DNA of 64,000 bases, taken from the NCBI RefSeq assembly GCF_040779325.2, contig NZ_JBFONT020000001.1, forward strand, positions 620,001 to 684,000. Direction: 5' to 3'. Position 1 is the stretch's first letter; every line of letters begins with the position of its first letter. Position numbers and translations under genes: made by a program. This stretch comes from Aestuariibius violaceus (GTDB lineage: Bacteria; Pseudomonadota; Alphaproteobacteria; Rhodobacterales; Rhodobacteraceae). The notes below the pieces were generated by a model. It saw only the letters and a program-made list of their open reading frames with translations. It had not been told where the DNA came from and did not search any database. Positions 44,669 to 57,829 of the stretch are shown here, piece after piece.

Positions 44669-45891
44669 GAGCGGTAGTCGGCGTTGATCGTGATGTAGCC
44701 GTGGGTCAGGTCGCAGGTCCAGACAGTGGCATGGCCGCCGCCGAGGCCGAGATCGACGGCGATGTGGAGGTCCTGCGCCTTCATGTAGGCAGCGCCGTCT
44801 TCCTCCCTATAGGTTGGGGCGACCCAGCCGTTTTCGGCGACGACGATGTTCCCGAAGCGGATCGTCAGGCGGTCGCGGTTGGCGTGGGCGCCGGATTTGC
44901 CGATCGCCATGACGATGCGGCCCCAATTGGGATCTTCACCGGCGATGGCGGTCTTGACGAGCGGAGAATTGGCGATGGCAAGGCCGATCTGGCGCGCCTC
45001 GGCATCTGAATGGGCAGACGTGACGTGGATTTCGACGAATTTCGTCGCCCCTTCGCCGTCGCGGACGACCTGGTGGGCGAGGTCGAGCATGACGTCCTGG
45101 AGCGCGGAAGCGAAGCCGAGGCTATCACCGACATTGACGCCCGACGCACCGGTCGCCGCGACCAGCAGGGTGTCGGAGGTCGAGGTGTCGCTGTCGACGG
45201 TGATGCAATTGAACGTGCGGTTGGTGAGGCTCGAGACGAGGCTTTGCAGATCCGGCCGGGCGATCCGCGCGTCGGTGAAGATGTAGACGAGCATCGTCGC
45301 CATATCCGGGGCGATCATGCCCGAGCCTTTGGCGATGCCCGTCAGCGTGACGGTCTTGCCCTCGATTTCGACCGTGCGGACGGCGCCTTTTGCGAAGGTG
45401 TCGGTCGTGCGGATGGCATTGGCTGCGGCTTCGATGCCGTCCTCCGAAAGGGAGGCGTTGAGATCAGCGAGGTGGGACGTGATCTTTTTATGGTCCAGCG
45501 GCTCGCCGATGACGCCTGTCGACGCCGTAAAGACACGGTCGCGCCGGATGCCTGTCGCCTCGGCGCAGGCGTCGACGATACTGGCGACGGCCTCTTCCCC
45601 GTTGCGGCCGGTGAAGGCGTTGGAATTGCCGGCGTTGACGAGGATGGCGGCCTCTCCCACGGAGGGGCCGTTGATCTTGGCCTCGCAATCCAGGACCGCC
45701 GCGGCGCGGGTGGAGGAGCGGGTGAATGTGCCTGCGACGGTCGTCCCTTCGGCGAGAACCGCCAGCATCACGTCATCGCGCCCCTGATAACGCGATCCGG
45801 TCGCGGCGGTCGCAAAGCGCACGCCGCGGACCGGGGGCAGGTCCGGAAACCGCTCTGGCGCGAGCGGGGAAACCGGGAGGTCCTTCGCCAT
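44665..45891 (-). CDS. argJ: Glutamate N-acetyltransferase / ornithine acetyltransferase
   Basis: Bifunctional enzyme of the acetyl-cycle arginine pathway, 408 aa. It self-cleaves into two chains at the Ala-Thr bond in APDMATMLVY, whose Thr becomes the nucleophile. GVRFATAATGSRYQGRDDVM and FNCITVDSDTSTSDTL are further family motifs. It starts 2 bp after the parvulin gene and overlaps mutT by 4 bp. With argG at 11 kb it supports de novo arginine synthesis. Confidence 0.96.
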   Translation of the reverse strand: MAKDLPVSPLAPERFPDLPPVRGVRFATAATGSRYQGRDDVMLAVLAEGTTVAGTFTRSSTRAAAVLDCEAKINGPSVGEAAILVNAGNSNAFTGRNGEEAVASIVDACAEATGIRRDRVFTASTGVIGEPLDHKKITSHLADLNASLSEDGIEAAANAIRTTDTFAKGAVRTVEIEGKTVTLTGIAKGSGMIAPDMATMLVYIFTDARIARPDLQSLVSSLTNRTFNCITVDSDTSTSDTLLVAATGASGVNVGDSLGFASALQDVMLDLAHQVVRDGEGATKFVEIHVTSAHSDAEARQIGLAIANSPLVKTAIAGEDPNWGRIVMAIGKSGAHANRDRLTIRFGNIVVAENGWVAPTYREEDGAAYMKAQDLHIAVDLGLGGGHATVWTCDLTHGYITINADYRS

Positions 45892-45893
45892 CC

Positions 45894-46799
45894 TTACTGC
45901 GGGTCGAGGATGGAGAGATCGTTCAGGATCGCCGGATCGAAGTCACCTGCCTCGGGGCGGGTGATGTCGGCGCCTTCGGTCAGCTCGTTGACGCGGGCCT
46001 CGATGGCGGCCTGCTGAAGCTCTGCCTCAAGCTCTGGACGGAGCTGTTCGATCGGCGGAGCCTCCTGCTGGCGGCTGTCGTTGAGGATGATGACGTGCCA
46101 CCCGAACTGGGTTTCGACCGGGCCGGACACCTCACCGACCTCAAGCGCCACGACCGCTTCCTCGAACGGGGCGACCATCATGCCGGGGCCGAACCAGCCG
46201 AGTTCGCCGCCATTGGGGCCGGACGGGCCGGTCGAACGGTCCTGGGCAAGCTCGGCAAAATCGGCACCGCCTTCGAGTTCGGTGATGACTTCCTGCGCCT
46301 CTTCCTCGGTCTCCACGAGGATGTGGGAGGCGTTGTATTCCTGCGTCGGCTCCACATCGGCGAAGCGGGTGTCATAGGCTTCTTGCAGGGCCTCTTCGGT
46401 GACGGCGCTTTCGGTGATCTCGGTGATGACTTCGCCTGCGCGGAGCGAGCGGCGTTCGTTATCGAGGGCGAGCTGCAGGCGCCCGGTCTCTTCCTCCAGC
46501 TGGTCGGCGAGGAGCGTCTGCTGGATCAGCTGGTCGAGGACGCCGTCGAACAGGATCTCGGCCGGAAGCTGCTGATACTGGGCCGGAAGCTGCGCGCGGG
46601 CGATGACCAGATGACCGAGTGTGATGTCGGTGCCGTTGACGGTCGCGATGACGGTGTCGGCGGTCGGCGCCTCGGCCGGGGCGGTTGCCTCTTCTTCAGC
46701 TGGTGCTTCGGTCGCCTCTGTCTGGTCCTGCGCGAAGACCGGTTGAGTGAGGACGAGCGCAAGTGCGGCGCTTGCAAGAAGCGAAGCGTGTTTGGTCAT
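45894..46799 (-). CDS. Periplasmic peptidyl-prolyl isomerase (parvulin, PrsA/SurA-like)
   Basis: 301 aa with a Sec signal peptide (LLASAALALVLTQPVFAQ). An Ala/Glu/Pro/Thr-rich linker (to about 45) leads to the N-terminal chaperone part. One parvulin domain (about 155-245) contains ASHILVETEEEAQEVI, GGELGWFGPGMMVAPFEEAV and TQFGWHVIIL. It assists folding of exported proteins. It is divergent from secA, with which it shares a 210-bp intergenic region, and is cotranscribed with argJ. Confidence 0.92.
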   Translation of the reverse strand: MTKHASLLASAALALVLTQPVFAQDQTEATEAPAEEEATAPAEAPTADTVIATVNGTDITLGHLVIARAQLPAQYQQLPAEILFDGVLDQLIQQTLLADQLEEETGRLQLALDNERRSLRAGEVITEITESAVTEEALQEAYDTRFADVEPTQEYNASHILVETEEEAQEVITELEGGADFAELAQDRSTGPSGPNGGELGWFGPGMMVAPFEEAVVALEVGEVSGPVETQFGWHVIILNDSRQQEAPPIEQLRPELEAELQQAAIEARVNELTEGADITRPEAGDFDPAILNDLSILDPQ

Positions 46800-46869
46800 A
46801 TGGGAAGGTCCTTCCGTAGGTCGCGAACCAGGGTCGCAGCGTTATGATGGCAGCGCTCGGAGCGCGGCG

Positions 46870-46898
46870 TTGACAGTAAAGATGGTGGCCCTTACATC
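46870..46898 (+). promoter_or_regulatory. secA promoter
   Basis: TTGACA (46870-46875), a perfect -35 consensus, and TACATC (46893-46898) are 17 bp apart. Transcription would begin near 46905, giving a leader of about 105 nt before the secA ATG. The leader has a GGTCCCTTGGAGGGCC-type inverted stretch but no ORF I can support. Confidence 0.7.
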
Positions 46899-47009
46899 GC
46901 CCCATGGTCCCTTGGAGGGCCGGTCTTGGTCCCTGATCTAGGCGAGCCAGCCAAGACGGGCAAGCAACCTCCCCCTTGTGTGAAAATCTGCGCGGAAAGC
47001 TGAACAAAA

Positions 47010-49718
<2,709 letters not shown>

Positions 49719-49817
49719 ATCCGCCACATTGGCGCCAGAAACATTTTGTTAATGGTACAGGCCGCTGCCGGTCAAACCAGAGCATCGCAGTTCCCAAGGG
49801 GGGGAAGGGGCAAAAAC

Positions 49818-50645
49818 ATGGTGCGTCTTCAGCAGATACTGACTGTAGGAGGAACCTTCGCCGTCGCTGCCGGTATTGGGTTCATCATGCAGAACGAAGA
49901 TGCACTTGCCCATCGAATCGGTGGCGACAGCAGCTATGACCCGATCGCACAGATTTCTGGGACCCCGGTTCTGACATCTTTCACCGGTGCATCTGCCGAT
50001 GGACTTGGCGCTGGACATGTAGCGCCCGTGCAACAGGGTGTTGCGGGGCTGTCCGCTGAGAGCTGCGAGATCTCCATGACAGCCGAGACCCTGCCAGGGG
50101 CTTTGGTCGCCCTGACCGTTGACGCACCTTGCCGCGCCAACCTTCCCGGCAAGATCTACCATCGCGGCCTGACCTATTCCGTGCTTGCCGATGCCGACGG
50201 CATTGTGCAGACGACGGTACCAGCCCTAGCCCAGGATGCGTTGTTCATCATCGCGTTCGACACCGGCGAAGGTCAGATGGTGGCAGTCGATGTTCCAGAT
50301 GCTGACGGTTGGGAGCGGATGGTTCTGCAATGGCAAGGCGATGGCTCCGGTCTTCAGATGACGGAAACTGATGCAACCGAAGGTGCGCTGATGACATTGG
50401 GCACCTATGGCCCCCATGCTGCACAGGTCATGAGCTATCCGGCTGGAACCGGTGGCATTGCCGATCTCGCGGTCGCGGTCGAGGTTTCTGCCGCTAATTG
50501 CGACCGTCCGATCGACCTTCAGGTCTGGCGGACCGGCGACAGCAAGATGCAGCCCGTTCGCGCCGGAGCGCCCGGATGCGATGCCGTGGGGCAGGTGCTG
50601 CACCTCAAATCTTTCGAGACCGACCTGGCGCTTGCCGCGAACTGA
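49818..50645 (+). CDS. Exported protein of unknown function
   Basis: 275 aa from ATG 49818, which has GGGGAAGGGG upstream; the frame is open to 49746. The N-terminus (MVRLQQILTVGGTFAVAAGI) is a signal peptide or anchor. The mature part is rich in beta-type segments with paired cysteines (AESCEISM, DAPCRANL, AANCDRP, GAPGCDAV), so disulfides are likely in the periplasm. No family is recognised. It is 15 bp upstream of the PstS-OmpA fusion gene and probably cotranscribed with it. Confidence 0.75.
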   Translation: MVRLQQILTVGGTFAVAAGIGFIMQNEDALAHRIGGDSSYDPIAQISGTPVLTSFTGASADGLGAGHVAPVQQGVAGLSAESCEISMTAETLPGALVALTVDAPCRANLPGKIYHRGLTYSVLADADGIVQTTVPALAQDALFIIAFDTGEGQMVAVDVPDADGWERMVLQWQGDGSGLQMTETDATEGALMTLGTYGPHAAQVMSYPAGTGGIADLAVAVEVSAANCDRPIDLQVWRTGDSKMQPVRAGAPGCDAVGQVLHLKSFETDLALAAN

Positions 50646-50660
50646 CTTTCGGATCAGGGG

Positions 50661-52217
50661 ATGAAGCTCTTCCGCACGCTTTTGGGCGCTGCGGCTGTCG
50701 TTCTTTCCGCTGGTTCGGGTCTGGCTGAGAAGATCACCCTGCATTCGGACGATGGCGGTCTGACCCTTTCGGGTGAGCCTTTGGGCTTTGACGGCACCTA
50801 CCTCAGGCTTCGGACGGCAGACGGTGTGCTGACGGTCAAAATGGAGGGGATGGCCTGTACCGGCGCGGCCTGTCCGGATCGATCAGGTTTTGTTCCTGAA
50901 ATCGTCTTGGCGGGATCGGCCGACATGGCGACCGTTCTGCTTCCCCCGTTAATCGAATCCTACGCGCGGGAGAACGGATCGTCGGTGTCTCGCGATGAGC
51001 GTGGCGATGCCTTGACCTATGTCTTTGAACGGGCCGGGCTACGGCACCTGCGCATCGCGTTGCGGCCGATGACGACGCAAGAGGGCTTCGAGGCCCTGCT
51101 CACCGAAGAGGCTGACCTTGTGCTGGCGTCCCGGCCGCCGCTATCCGCTGAGGTCGCTGCGATCGAGGAGGCCGGGCATGGCGATCTGAGCGAGGTCGGA
51201 CGGTTTCGGACCCTCGCCTGGGGTGGCGTCGTTCCGATCGTTTCGCCTGCCTTGGGTGTGACAACGCTGGATTTTCGTCAATTGGGGGCGATCCGGGCGG
51301 GCGAGGTGACATCGTGGGAAGAGGTTTCTGGGGTTGGTGGTGGGATTGATGTCCATGTCGCGGGAAGCGCGACGGGGCCGATGCAATTTGCCGATCTGCT
51401 GCTGAGGTCAGTTACGGGAGAGGCCAATTCGGTATCGGTGGAGCGCCATCAGGCCGCCGGGGATGCGGTAAGCGCAGTTGTCGCGGCCCCCGGGGCGCTG
51501 GGCCTTGTGAGCTGGTCCGAGGCAGGTGCGGCGCAGGCGCTTGAGATTGGCGGCGAATGCGGGCTTTCGGTTCCAGCTGCACCTGCAGCGCTGCGAAGCG
51601 GGGATTATCCGCTGGCGGTGCCCTACCGGCTTTATTTGCCTCAGCGCCGCCTGGCACCGGATGCGGCAGCCTTTGTGGACTGGCTCGATAGCCGGGCGGC
51701 CGAGCGGGTGGTGCGGCGCGCCGGTTTTGCGGATGCGGGACGCGATGTCGTTCCGATGGCACAGCAGGGAGAGCGTTTGGCCCTTGCCATGCGCGAGATC
51801 TCCGGGCCCGATGAGATCCGGTTGCTGCAGGAGTTGCTGACCCAGCTTGACGGCGCGGCGCGGATGACGCCGACCTTCCGTTTCGAAACCGGCAGTGCGG
51901 ATATTGGGTCTGCGGGGCGGGAGATTGCATCGCGCCTTGCCCGCGCCATCGATGGGGGAGAGATCACGCAGGCGCGGGTGTTGTTTGTCGGGTTTCACGA
52001 TGGGCGGGAGGCGGCAGAGGACCGGGACCGCCTGGCAGCGGCGCGGGCCGAGGCAGCGCTGATCCGGGTTGCCCGCGCGATGGACGGTGCGGTGCCGGAA
52101 AACGTGGCACTGGAGATCGCATCGGGTGGGGATGCTTTGTCGGTGGCCTGTCCTGAAGCCGCTTGGGGACGGCGGCTGAATCGGCGGGTCGAGGTGTGGC
52201 TGGCACCCTTAGAGTAG
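50661..52217 (+). CDS. PstS-like substrate-binding domain fused to OmpA-C-like domain
   Basis: 518 aa with a Sec signal (KLFRTLLGAAAVVLSAGSGL). Residues about 85-350 resemble a phosphate-type periplasmic binding protein (IVLAGSADMATVLLPPLIES; WGGVVPIVSPALGVTTLDF; LGAIRAGEVTSWEEVSG; GALGLVSWSEAG). Residues about 400-515 look like an OmpA-type peptidoglycan-binding domain (FRFETGSADIGSAGREIASR; LFVGFHDGREAAEDRDRLAA; RLNRRVEVWL). This suggests a binding protein tethered to the cell wall. No pst transporter genes are nearby. The 3' end overlaps the converging radC by 9 bp. Confidence 0.85.
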   Translation: MKLFRTLLGAAAVVLSAGSGLAEKITLHSDDGGLTLSGEPLGFDGTYLRLRTADGVLTVKMEGMACTGAACPDRSGFVPEIVLAGSADMATVLLPPLIESYARENGSSVSRDERGDALTYVFERAGLRHLRIALRPMTTQEGFEALLTEEADLVLASRPPLSAEVAAIEEAGHGDLSEVGRFRTLAWGGVVPIVSPALGVTTLDFRQLGAIRAGEVTSWEEVSGVGGGIDVHVAGSATGPMQFADLLLRSVTGEANSVSVERHQAAGDAVSAVVAAPGALGLVSWSEAGAAQALEIGGECGLSVPAAPAALRSGDYPLAVPYRLYLPQRRLAPDAAAFVDWLDSRAAERVVRRAGFADAGRDVVPMAQQGERLALAMREISGPDEIRLLQELLTQLDGAARMTPTFRFETGSADIGSAGREIASRLARAIDGGEITQARVLFVGFHDGREAAEDRDRLAAARAEAALIRVARAMDGAVPENVALEIASGGDALSVACPEAAWGRRLNRRVEVWLAPLE

Positions 52218-52946
52218 GCCCTCGGCCCGGAAGCTGAGTTCGCGCGACTTGCCGATGATGAGGTGATCGTGGAGCGTGATGCCGAGGGTCTGTGCGCCAT
52301 CCTCGATCTGGCGTGTGACGGTCAGATCGGCCTCTGACGGGGTGGGGTCGCCGGAGGGGTGGTTGTGGACAAGGATCAGCGCGGAGGCGTTGAGTTCGAG
52401 GGCGCGGCGGACGACTTCGCGTGGGTAGACGGGGACGTGGTCGACGGTGCCCTTCGCCTGGAGTTCGTCGGCAATCAGGACGTTCTTTCGGTCGAGATAG
52501 AGGATGCGGAACTGCTCGGTCTCGCGGTGGGCCATGACGGTGTGGCAGTAGTCGATGAGCGCATCCCAGCTGGAGACGACCTGCCTGCGGAGAATCTTTG
52601 TGCGCGCGAGGCGTGCGGCGGCGGCTTCGACGATCTTGAGTTCGGTGATGACGGCGTCGCCGGTGCCCGGAACCTCGCGGAGGCGGGCGGGGCTGGCGGT
52701 GAGGACGGCATCGTAGCTGCCGAACGTGTCGATGAGGGCGCGGGCAAGCGGTTTGACGTCCTGGCGGGGGATGGCACGGAAGAGGGTGAGTTCGAGAAGT
52801 TCGTAGTCCGGCATGGCGTCGGCGCCACCTTGTAGGAAGCGTTCGCGAAGGCGCTTGCGGTGATCCTTGAGGTAGGAGGGCGCGCGCGCGGGTGCTGCGT
52901 TGACCAGCGGAAGCTGCGGTTCGGCGAAGTGGGGTGTTTTGGCCAT
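52209..52946 (-). CDS. radC: RadC-family JAB-domain protein
   Basis: 245 aa. A helix-hairpin-helix region (EVPGTGDAVITELKIVEAAA) is followed by the MPN/JAB metal site NHPSGDPTPSEAD. The family carries the historic DNA-repair name RadC, but its biochemical role is unsettled. The N-terminus PSYLKDHRKRLRERFLQGGA is conserved. It lies 303 bp downstream of dnaJ on the same strand, and the gap holds a repeat hairpin. Confidence 0.94.
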   Translation of the reverse strand: MAKTPHFAEPQLPLVNAAPARAPSYLKDHRKRLRERFLQGGADAMPDYELLELTLFRAIPRQDVKPLARALIDTFGSYDAVLTASPARLREVPGTGDAVITELKIVEAAAARLARTKILRRQVVSSWDALIDYCHTVMAHRETEQFRILYLDRKNVLIADELQAKGTVDHVPVYPREVVRRALELNASALILVHNHPSGDPTPSEADLTVTRQIEDGAQTLGITLHDHLIIGKSRELSFRAEGLL

Positions 52947-53162
52947 CGGAGGGAGGATGGCCCGATGTTGGTTAGGAGAAGGTTAACGTGGGGACGGGAA
53001 CGGCGCTCCCGCTTGCGCGGATCGCCCCGCCCACCGTCCCCGGCGATTTTCAGGTGGCGGGTGTTGGGAGGGGCGGCAAGTGCAGGATTTGAGTATTTGT
53101 TGCCAGATGAAAATGGGCTTCGGTGGCCAGGGCTTCGCCCGTGATTGCCGGAATGGTCCGCT

Positions 53163-53237
53163 GGACGATCCGGACCCGTCGGGTCTGAATGTCGGAGCTC
53201 CGCCCGTTCGCGCCTGAAACGCTCCAAGGGAGCGTTT
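53163..53237 (+). repeat. AAACGCTCC hairpin repeat, copy 2
   Basis: AAACGCTCC (53217-53225) pairs with GGAGCGTTT (53229-53237) over a 3-nt loop. It is 12 bp past the dnaJ stop and likely the dnaJ terminator on the minus strand. Read on the plus strand, the flank GGACGATC...GCTCCGCCC..GCCTG matches copy 1 (6874-6942, minus strand). The rest of the 303-bp dnaJ-radC gap holds TATTTGTTGCCAGATGAAA, a motif also resembled near 6829-6846, and no ORF. Confidence 0.7.
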
Positions 53238-53249
53238 TCGAGCCGGGGC

Positions 53250-54398
53250 TTACCCCTTCATCGAGTCCCAAAACCCTTTCACGGACCGGAAGAAGCTGGA
53301 GCTTTCCGGACTGTTATCCTCCGAGAGCTTGTCGAATTCCCGCAGGAGTTCTTTCTGGCGGGAGGTGAGGTTGACCGGGGTTTCGACGGCCAACTCAATA
53401 AACATGTCGCCGGTCTGGCCGCCGCGCAGGGCGGGCATCCCCTTGCTGCGCAGGCGCATCTGGCGGCCGGATTGACTGCCGGCGGGGATCTTCACGCGAG
53501 AGCGCCCGCCGTCGATCGTCGGGACCTCGATATCACCGCCGAGGGCCGCGCTCGCCATCGAGACCGGGACGCGACAGTACAGGTTCGGACCCTCGCGCTG
53601 GAAGAGCGTGTGGTCTTTCACTTCGATGAAGATATAGAGGTCGCCGCCGGGACCGCCTCGCATCCCGGCCTCGCCCTCACCGGCGAGGCGGATACGGGTG
53701 CCGGTTTCGACGCCGGCAGGGATATTGACGTTGAGTGCGCGTTCCTTCTCGACCCGGCCGGAGCCGCCGCAGACATGGCAGGGGTCCTTGATTGTCTGAC
53801 CCATGCCGTTGCAGGTCGGACAGGTGCGTTCGACCGTGAAGAAGCCCTGCTGGGCACGGACCTTGCCCATGCCGGAACAGGTGGGACAGGTTGTCGGTTC
53901 GCTGTCGCCTTCGGCCCCGTTGCCGTTGCACGCCTCGCAGGAGACGGCGGAGGGGACGTTGATCGTCTTCTGCAGGCCGGAATAGGCCTCTTCCAGGGAA
54001 ATGCGCAGGTTGTAGCGCAGGTCGGAGCCGCGCGCGGCGCGGCGCCCGCCACCGGCGCGGCGGCCACCCATCATGTCGCCGAAGAGGTCGTCGAACACGT
54101 CTGAGAAGGCCGAGGCGAAATCACCCTGGGACTGAAAGCCACCACCGGCGCGCGGGCCGCCGCCCATGCCACCTTCGAAGGCGGCGTGGCCGAAACGGTC
54201 GTAGGCGGCCTTCTTGTCGGCGTCCTTTAGGACCTCGTAGGCTTCGTTCGCCTCTTTGAACTGCGACTCGGCGTCGGGATTGTCGGCGTTACGGTCGGGG
54301 TGAAGCTCTTTCGCCTTCTTGCGATAAGCCTTCTTGATCTCGTCGGCTGTAGCACCCTTCGAGACGCCAAGCGTTTCGTAATAGTCACGTTTTGCCAT
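53250..54398 (-). CDS. dnaJ: Chaperone DnaJ
   Basis: Hsp40 co-chaperone that delivers substrates to DnaK and triggers its ATPase. It has 382 aa. The J domain has the HPD motif (KELHPDRNADNPD), followed by a Gly/Phe-rich linker (GGMGGGPRAGGGFQ), four CxxCxGxG zinc repeats (CEACNGNG, CPTCSGMG, CPTCNGMG, CHVCGGSG) and the substrate-binding C-terminal domains. It is 76 bp downstream of dnaK with a hairpin in between. Confidence 0.97.
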   Translation of the reverse strand: MAKRDYYETLGVSKGATADEIKKAYRKKAKELHPDRNADNPDAESQFKEANEAYEVLKDADKKAAYDRFGHAAFEGGMGGGPRAGGGFQSQGDFASAFSDVFDDLFGDMMGGRRAGGGRRAARGSDLRYNLRISLEEAYSGLQKTINVPSAVSCEACNGNGAEGDSEPTTCPTCSGMGKVRAQQGFFTVERTCPTCNGMGQTIKDPCHVCGGSGRVEKERALNVNIPAGVETGTRIRLAGEGEAGMRGGPGGDLYIFIEVKDHTLFQREGPNLYCRVPVSMASAALGGDIEVPTIDGGRSRVKIPAGSQSGRQMRLRSKGMPALRGGQTGDMFIELAVETPVNLTSRQKELLREFDKLSEDNSPESSSFFRSVKGFWDSMKG

Positions 54399-54427
54399 CG
54401 GTCGTTCACCTTACCTCGGAACGCAAA

Positions 54428-54452
54428 GACCGGCCCGGTCGGCGGGCCGGTC
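54428..54452 (-). terminator. Hairpin between dnaK and dnaJ
   Basis: GACCGGCCC (54428-54436) pairs with GGGCCGGTC (54444-54452), a 9-bp GC-rich stem with a 7-nt loop, followed on the minus strand by TTTGCG. It may partly terminate after dnaK and so keep DnaJ levels below DnaK, or act as an RNA processing site. Confidence 0.6.
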
Positions 54453-54474
54453 TGAGCGATGGTCGTGGCGCGCT

Positions 54475-56397
<1,923 letters not shown>

Positions 56398-56508
56398 GTT
56401 CATATCCCTCTTAACGTCAGGCGATGTGAGCGGAGCGGACCCAATCCGGCATCCGCACCTTCGGTCTCGCACGGGTTGAGTGGTTTTCGCACCGTGCGGT
56501 CTGGCGGG

Positions 56509-56537
56509 TATATAGGGGCCGCGAAAATGGCCTGCAA
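56509..56537 (-). promoter_or_regulatory. RpoH (sigma-32)-like promoter of dnaK
   Basis: On the minus strand TTGCAG (56537-56532) is followed by CCCCTATATA (56518-56509), resembling the alphaproteobacterial heat-shock consensus CTTG...CCCCATNT. The spacer to the CTATAT core is 16 bp. It faces dnaK with a leader of about 105 nt. No CIRCE repeat is present, so HrcA probably does not control dnaK directly. Confidence 0.6.
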
Positions 56538-56576
56538 CAGGACGGTTGTCTGCCGTAGCGGCTTTTTGGAGGAAGA

Positions 56577-57182
56577 ATGGACGAGGTTGTGCGGGTGCGC
56601 GGGGTCGAGATACGGCCGGGATATCTTGACCAGGCGGCGCAGGAGGCGCTGGTCGGGGAGGTGCGGGCGGTAGTCGCGGCCGCGCCGCTTTTCTCGCCGA
56701 TGACGCCTTACGGGAAGCCGATGCGGGTTCGGATGACGTCGGCCGGACGGTATGGCTGGTTTTCGGACCGGTCCGGGTATCGGTATTTGGATCTGCATCC
56801 AAGCGGCGTGCCGTGGCCAGAGATCCCGCCGGTTGCGCTATCGGTCTGGGAGGAGATCGTCGGCAAGGAGCGGGTGCCGGATTGCTGCCTGGTGAATTTC
56901 TATGACGGGGAGGCGCGCATGGGGATGCATCAGGATCGGGATGAGGCGGCCTTCGGCTGGCCGGTCGTGTCGATCTCGCTGGGGGATGACGCGCTGTTCC
57001 GGATCGGCAACCTCGAGCGGGGTGGCAGGACCGAAAGCGTCTGGTTGCGGTCCGGTGACGTTGCTGTGCTCGGTGGGACGGCGAGGCTGCTCCATCACGG
57101 GATCGACCGGGTACGGGCCGGCAGTTCGCAGCTTTTGCCGAAGGGCGGGCGTTTGAACCTGACGCTGCGCGTCGTCGACTAA
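56577..57182 (+). CDS. alkB: AlkB-family Fe(II)/2-oxoglutarate dioxygenase
   Basis: 201-aa demethylase that repairs 1-methyladenine and 3-methylcytosine. The iron ligands are in GMHQDRDEAAF (HxD) and LLHHGIDRV, and the 2-oxoglutarate-binding Arg pair is in GRLNLTLRVV. FSPMTPYGKPMRVRMTSAG matches AlkB's nucleotide-recognition lid. The ATG has GGAGG at 4 nt. It is divergent from dnaK and overlaps the converging SH3-protein gene by 4 bp. Confidence 0.95.
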   Translation: MDEVVRVRGVEIRPGYLDQAAQEALVGEVRAVVAAAPLFSPMTPYGKPMRVRMTSAGRYGWFSDRSGYRYLDLHPSGVPWPEIPPVALSVWEEIVGKERVPDCCLVNFYDGEARMGMHQDRDEAAFGWPVVSISLGDDALFRIGNLERGGRTESVWLRSGDVAVLGGTARLLHHGIDRVRAGSSQLLPKGGRLNLTLRVVD

Positions 57183-57829
57183 CGGGAGAGGCTGCAGCAG
57201 CCACTGAGATGGGAGAACTCGCCGTCTCTCCGGAGCAGGATATCGGTCATGATGCCGTATTCCCGGTCGGACATCCCGTCGTTGCAGCTTTGCAGGAAGA
57301 AGACGACGCTCATATCCGTCTCAGGGCCTTCCGCCTGAAATGCATACCGGTCGCGGCGGTTCGCTGCGACAGCTTCCCGCGTAATGGTTGCGGTGATCGT
57401 CGGCGAAGACGGGTCTGACAAGGAGACGCCGGTCCCCTCGCCCCCCGGTCCGAGCAAATTGCCGAGCTTTGACGGATCGTCCATCGTCAGCGACCAGAAC
57501 GGTTCGGTTCCGCTGCACTGGCTGATCCGCGGGTAGGCGCCATACCATTGCCCGGGCTGCGCGACGAGGAAGGTCAGGGACACCCAACCTGTCCGTTCAC
57601 CGGCATTTACGAGGCCCCAGCGGTAATCGTCCGACGGGCGCAACACTTCGATCCCCGTCCTGTCCGGCGGGAAGCTGCCAATGATTTCGCTGCGCGCAGA
57701 GGGTTCGGCACGGATGTTCAAGACATCGTCGTTGGCGACGTCGACAACATCGTAGAGCGCGGGCCACGCGTCCTGAGTTGCAAAGACCGCTCCCGGAAGG
57801 AGGAGCAGCATGATCATCATCAACCTCAT
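57179..57829 (-). CDS. Secreted SH3-domain protein
   Basis: 216 aa from ATG 57829. The signal peptide is MRLMMIMLLLLPGAVFA. A bacterial SH3 domain (about residues 28-90: NDDVLNIRAEPSARSEIIGS, GWVSLTFLV) is followed by a beta-rich C-terminal domain with Cys pairs (ISQCSGTEPFW; FFLQSCNDGMSD) similar to COG3650-type lipocalin-like parts. It probably acts in the periplasm, perhaps at the cell wall. The ATG overlaps the stop of the ABC permease gene, so the two are cotranscribed. Confidence 0.85.
   Translation of the reverse strand: MRLMMIMLLLLPGAVFATQDAWPALYDVVDVANDDVLNIRAEPSARSEIIGSFPPDRTGIEVLRPSDDYRWGLVNAGERTGWVSLTFLVAQPGQWYGAYPRISQCSGTEPFWSLTMDDPSKLGNLLGPGGEGTGVSLSDPSSPTITATITREAVAANRRDRYAFQAEGPETDMSVVFFLQSCNDGMSDREYGIMTDILLRRDGEFSHLSGCCSLSR

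Noticed and set aside
56398..57204. Long N-terminal extension of the DnaK frame
   Set aside because: The open frame runs through the dnaK promoter and antisense to alkB. DnaK starts at MAKVIG as in all relatives.
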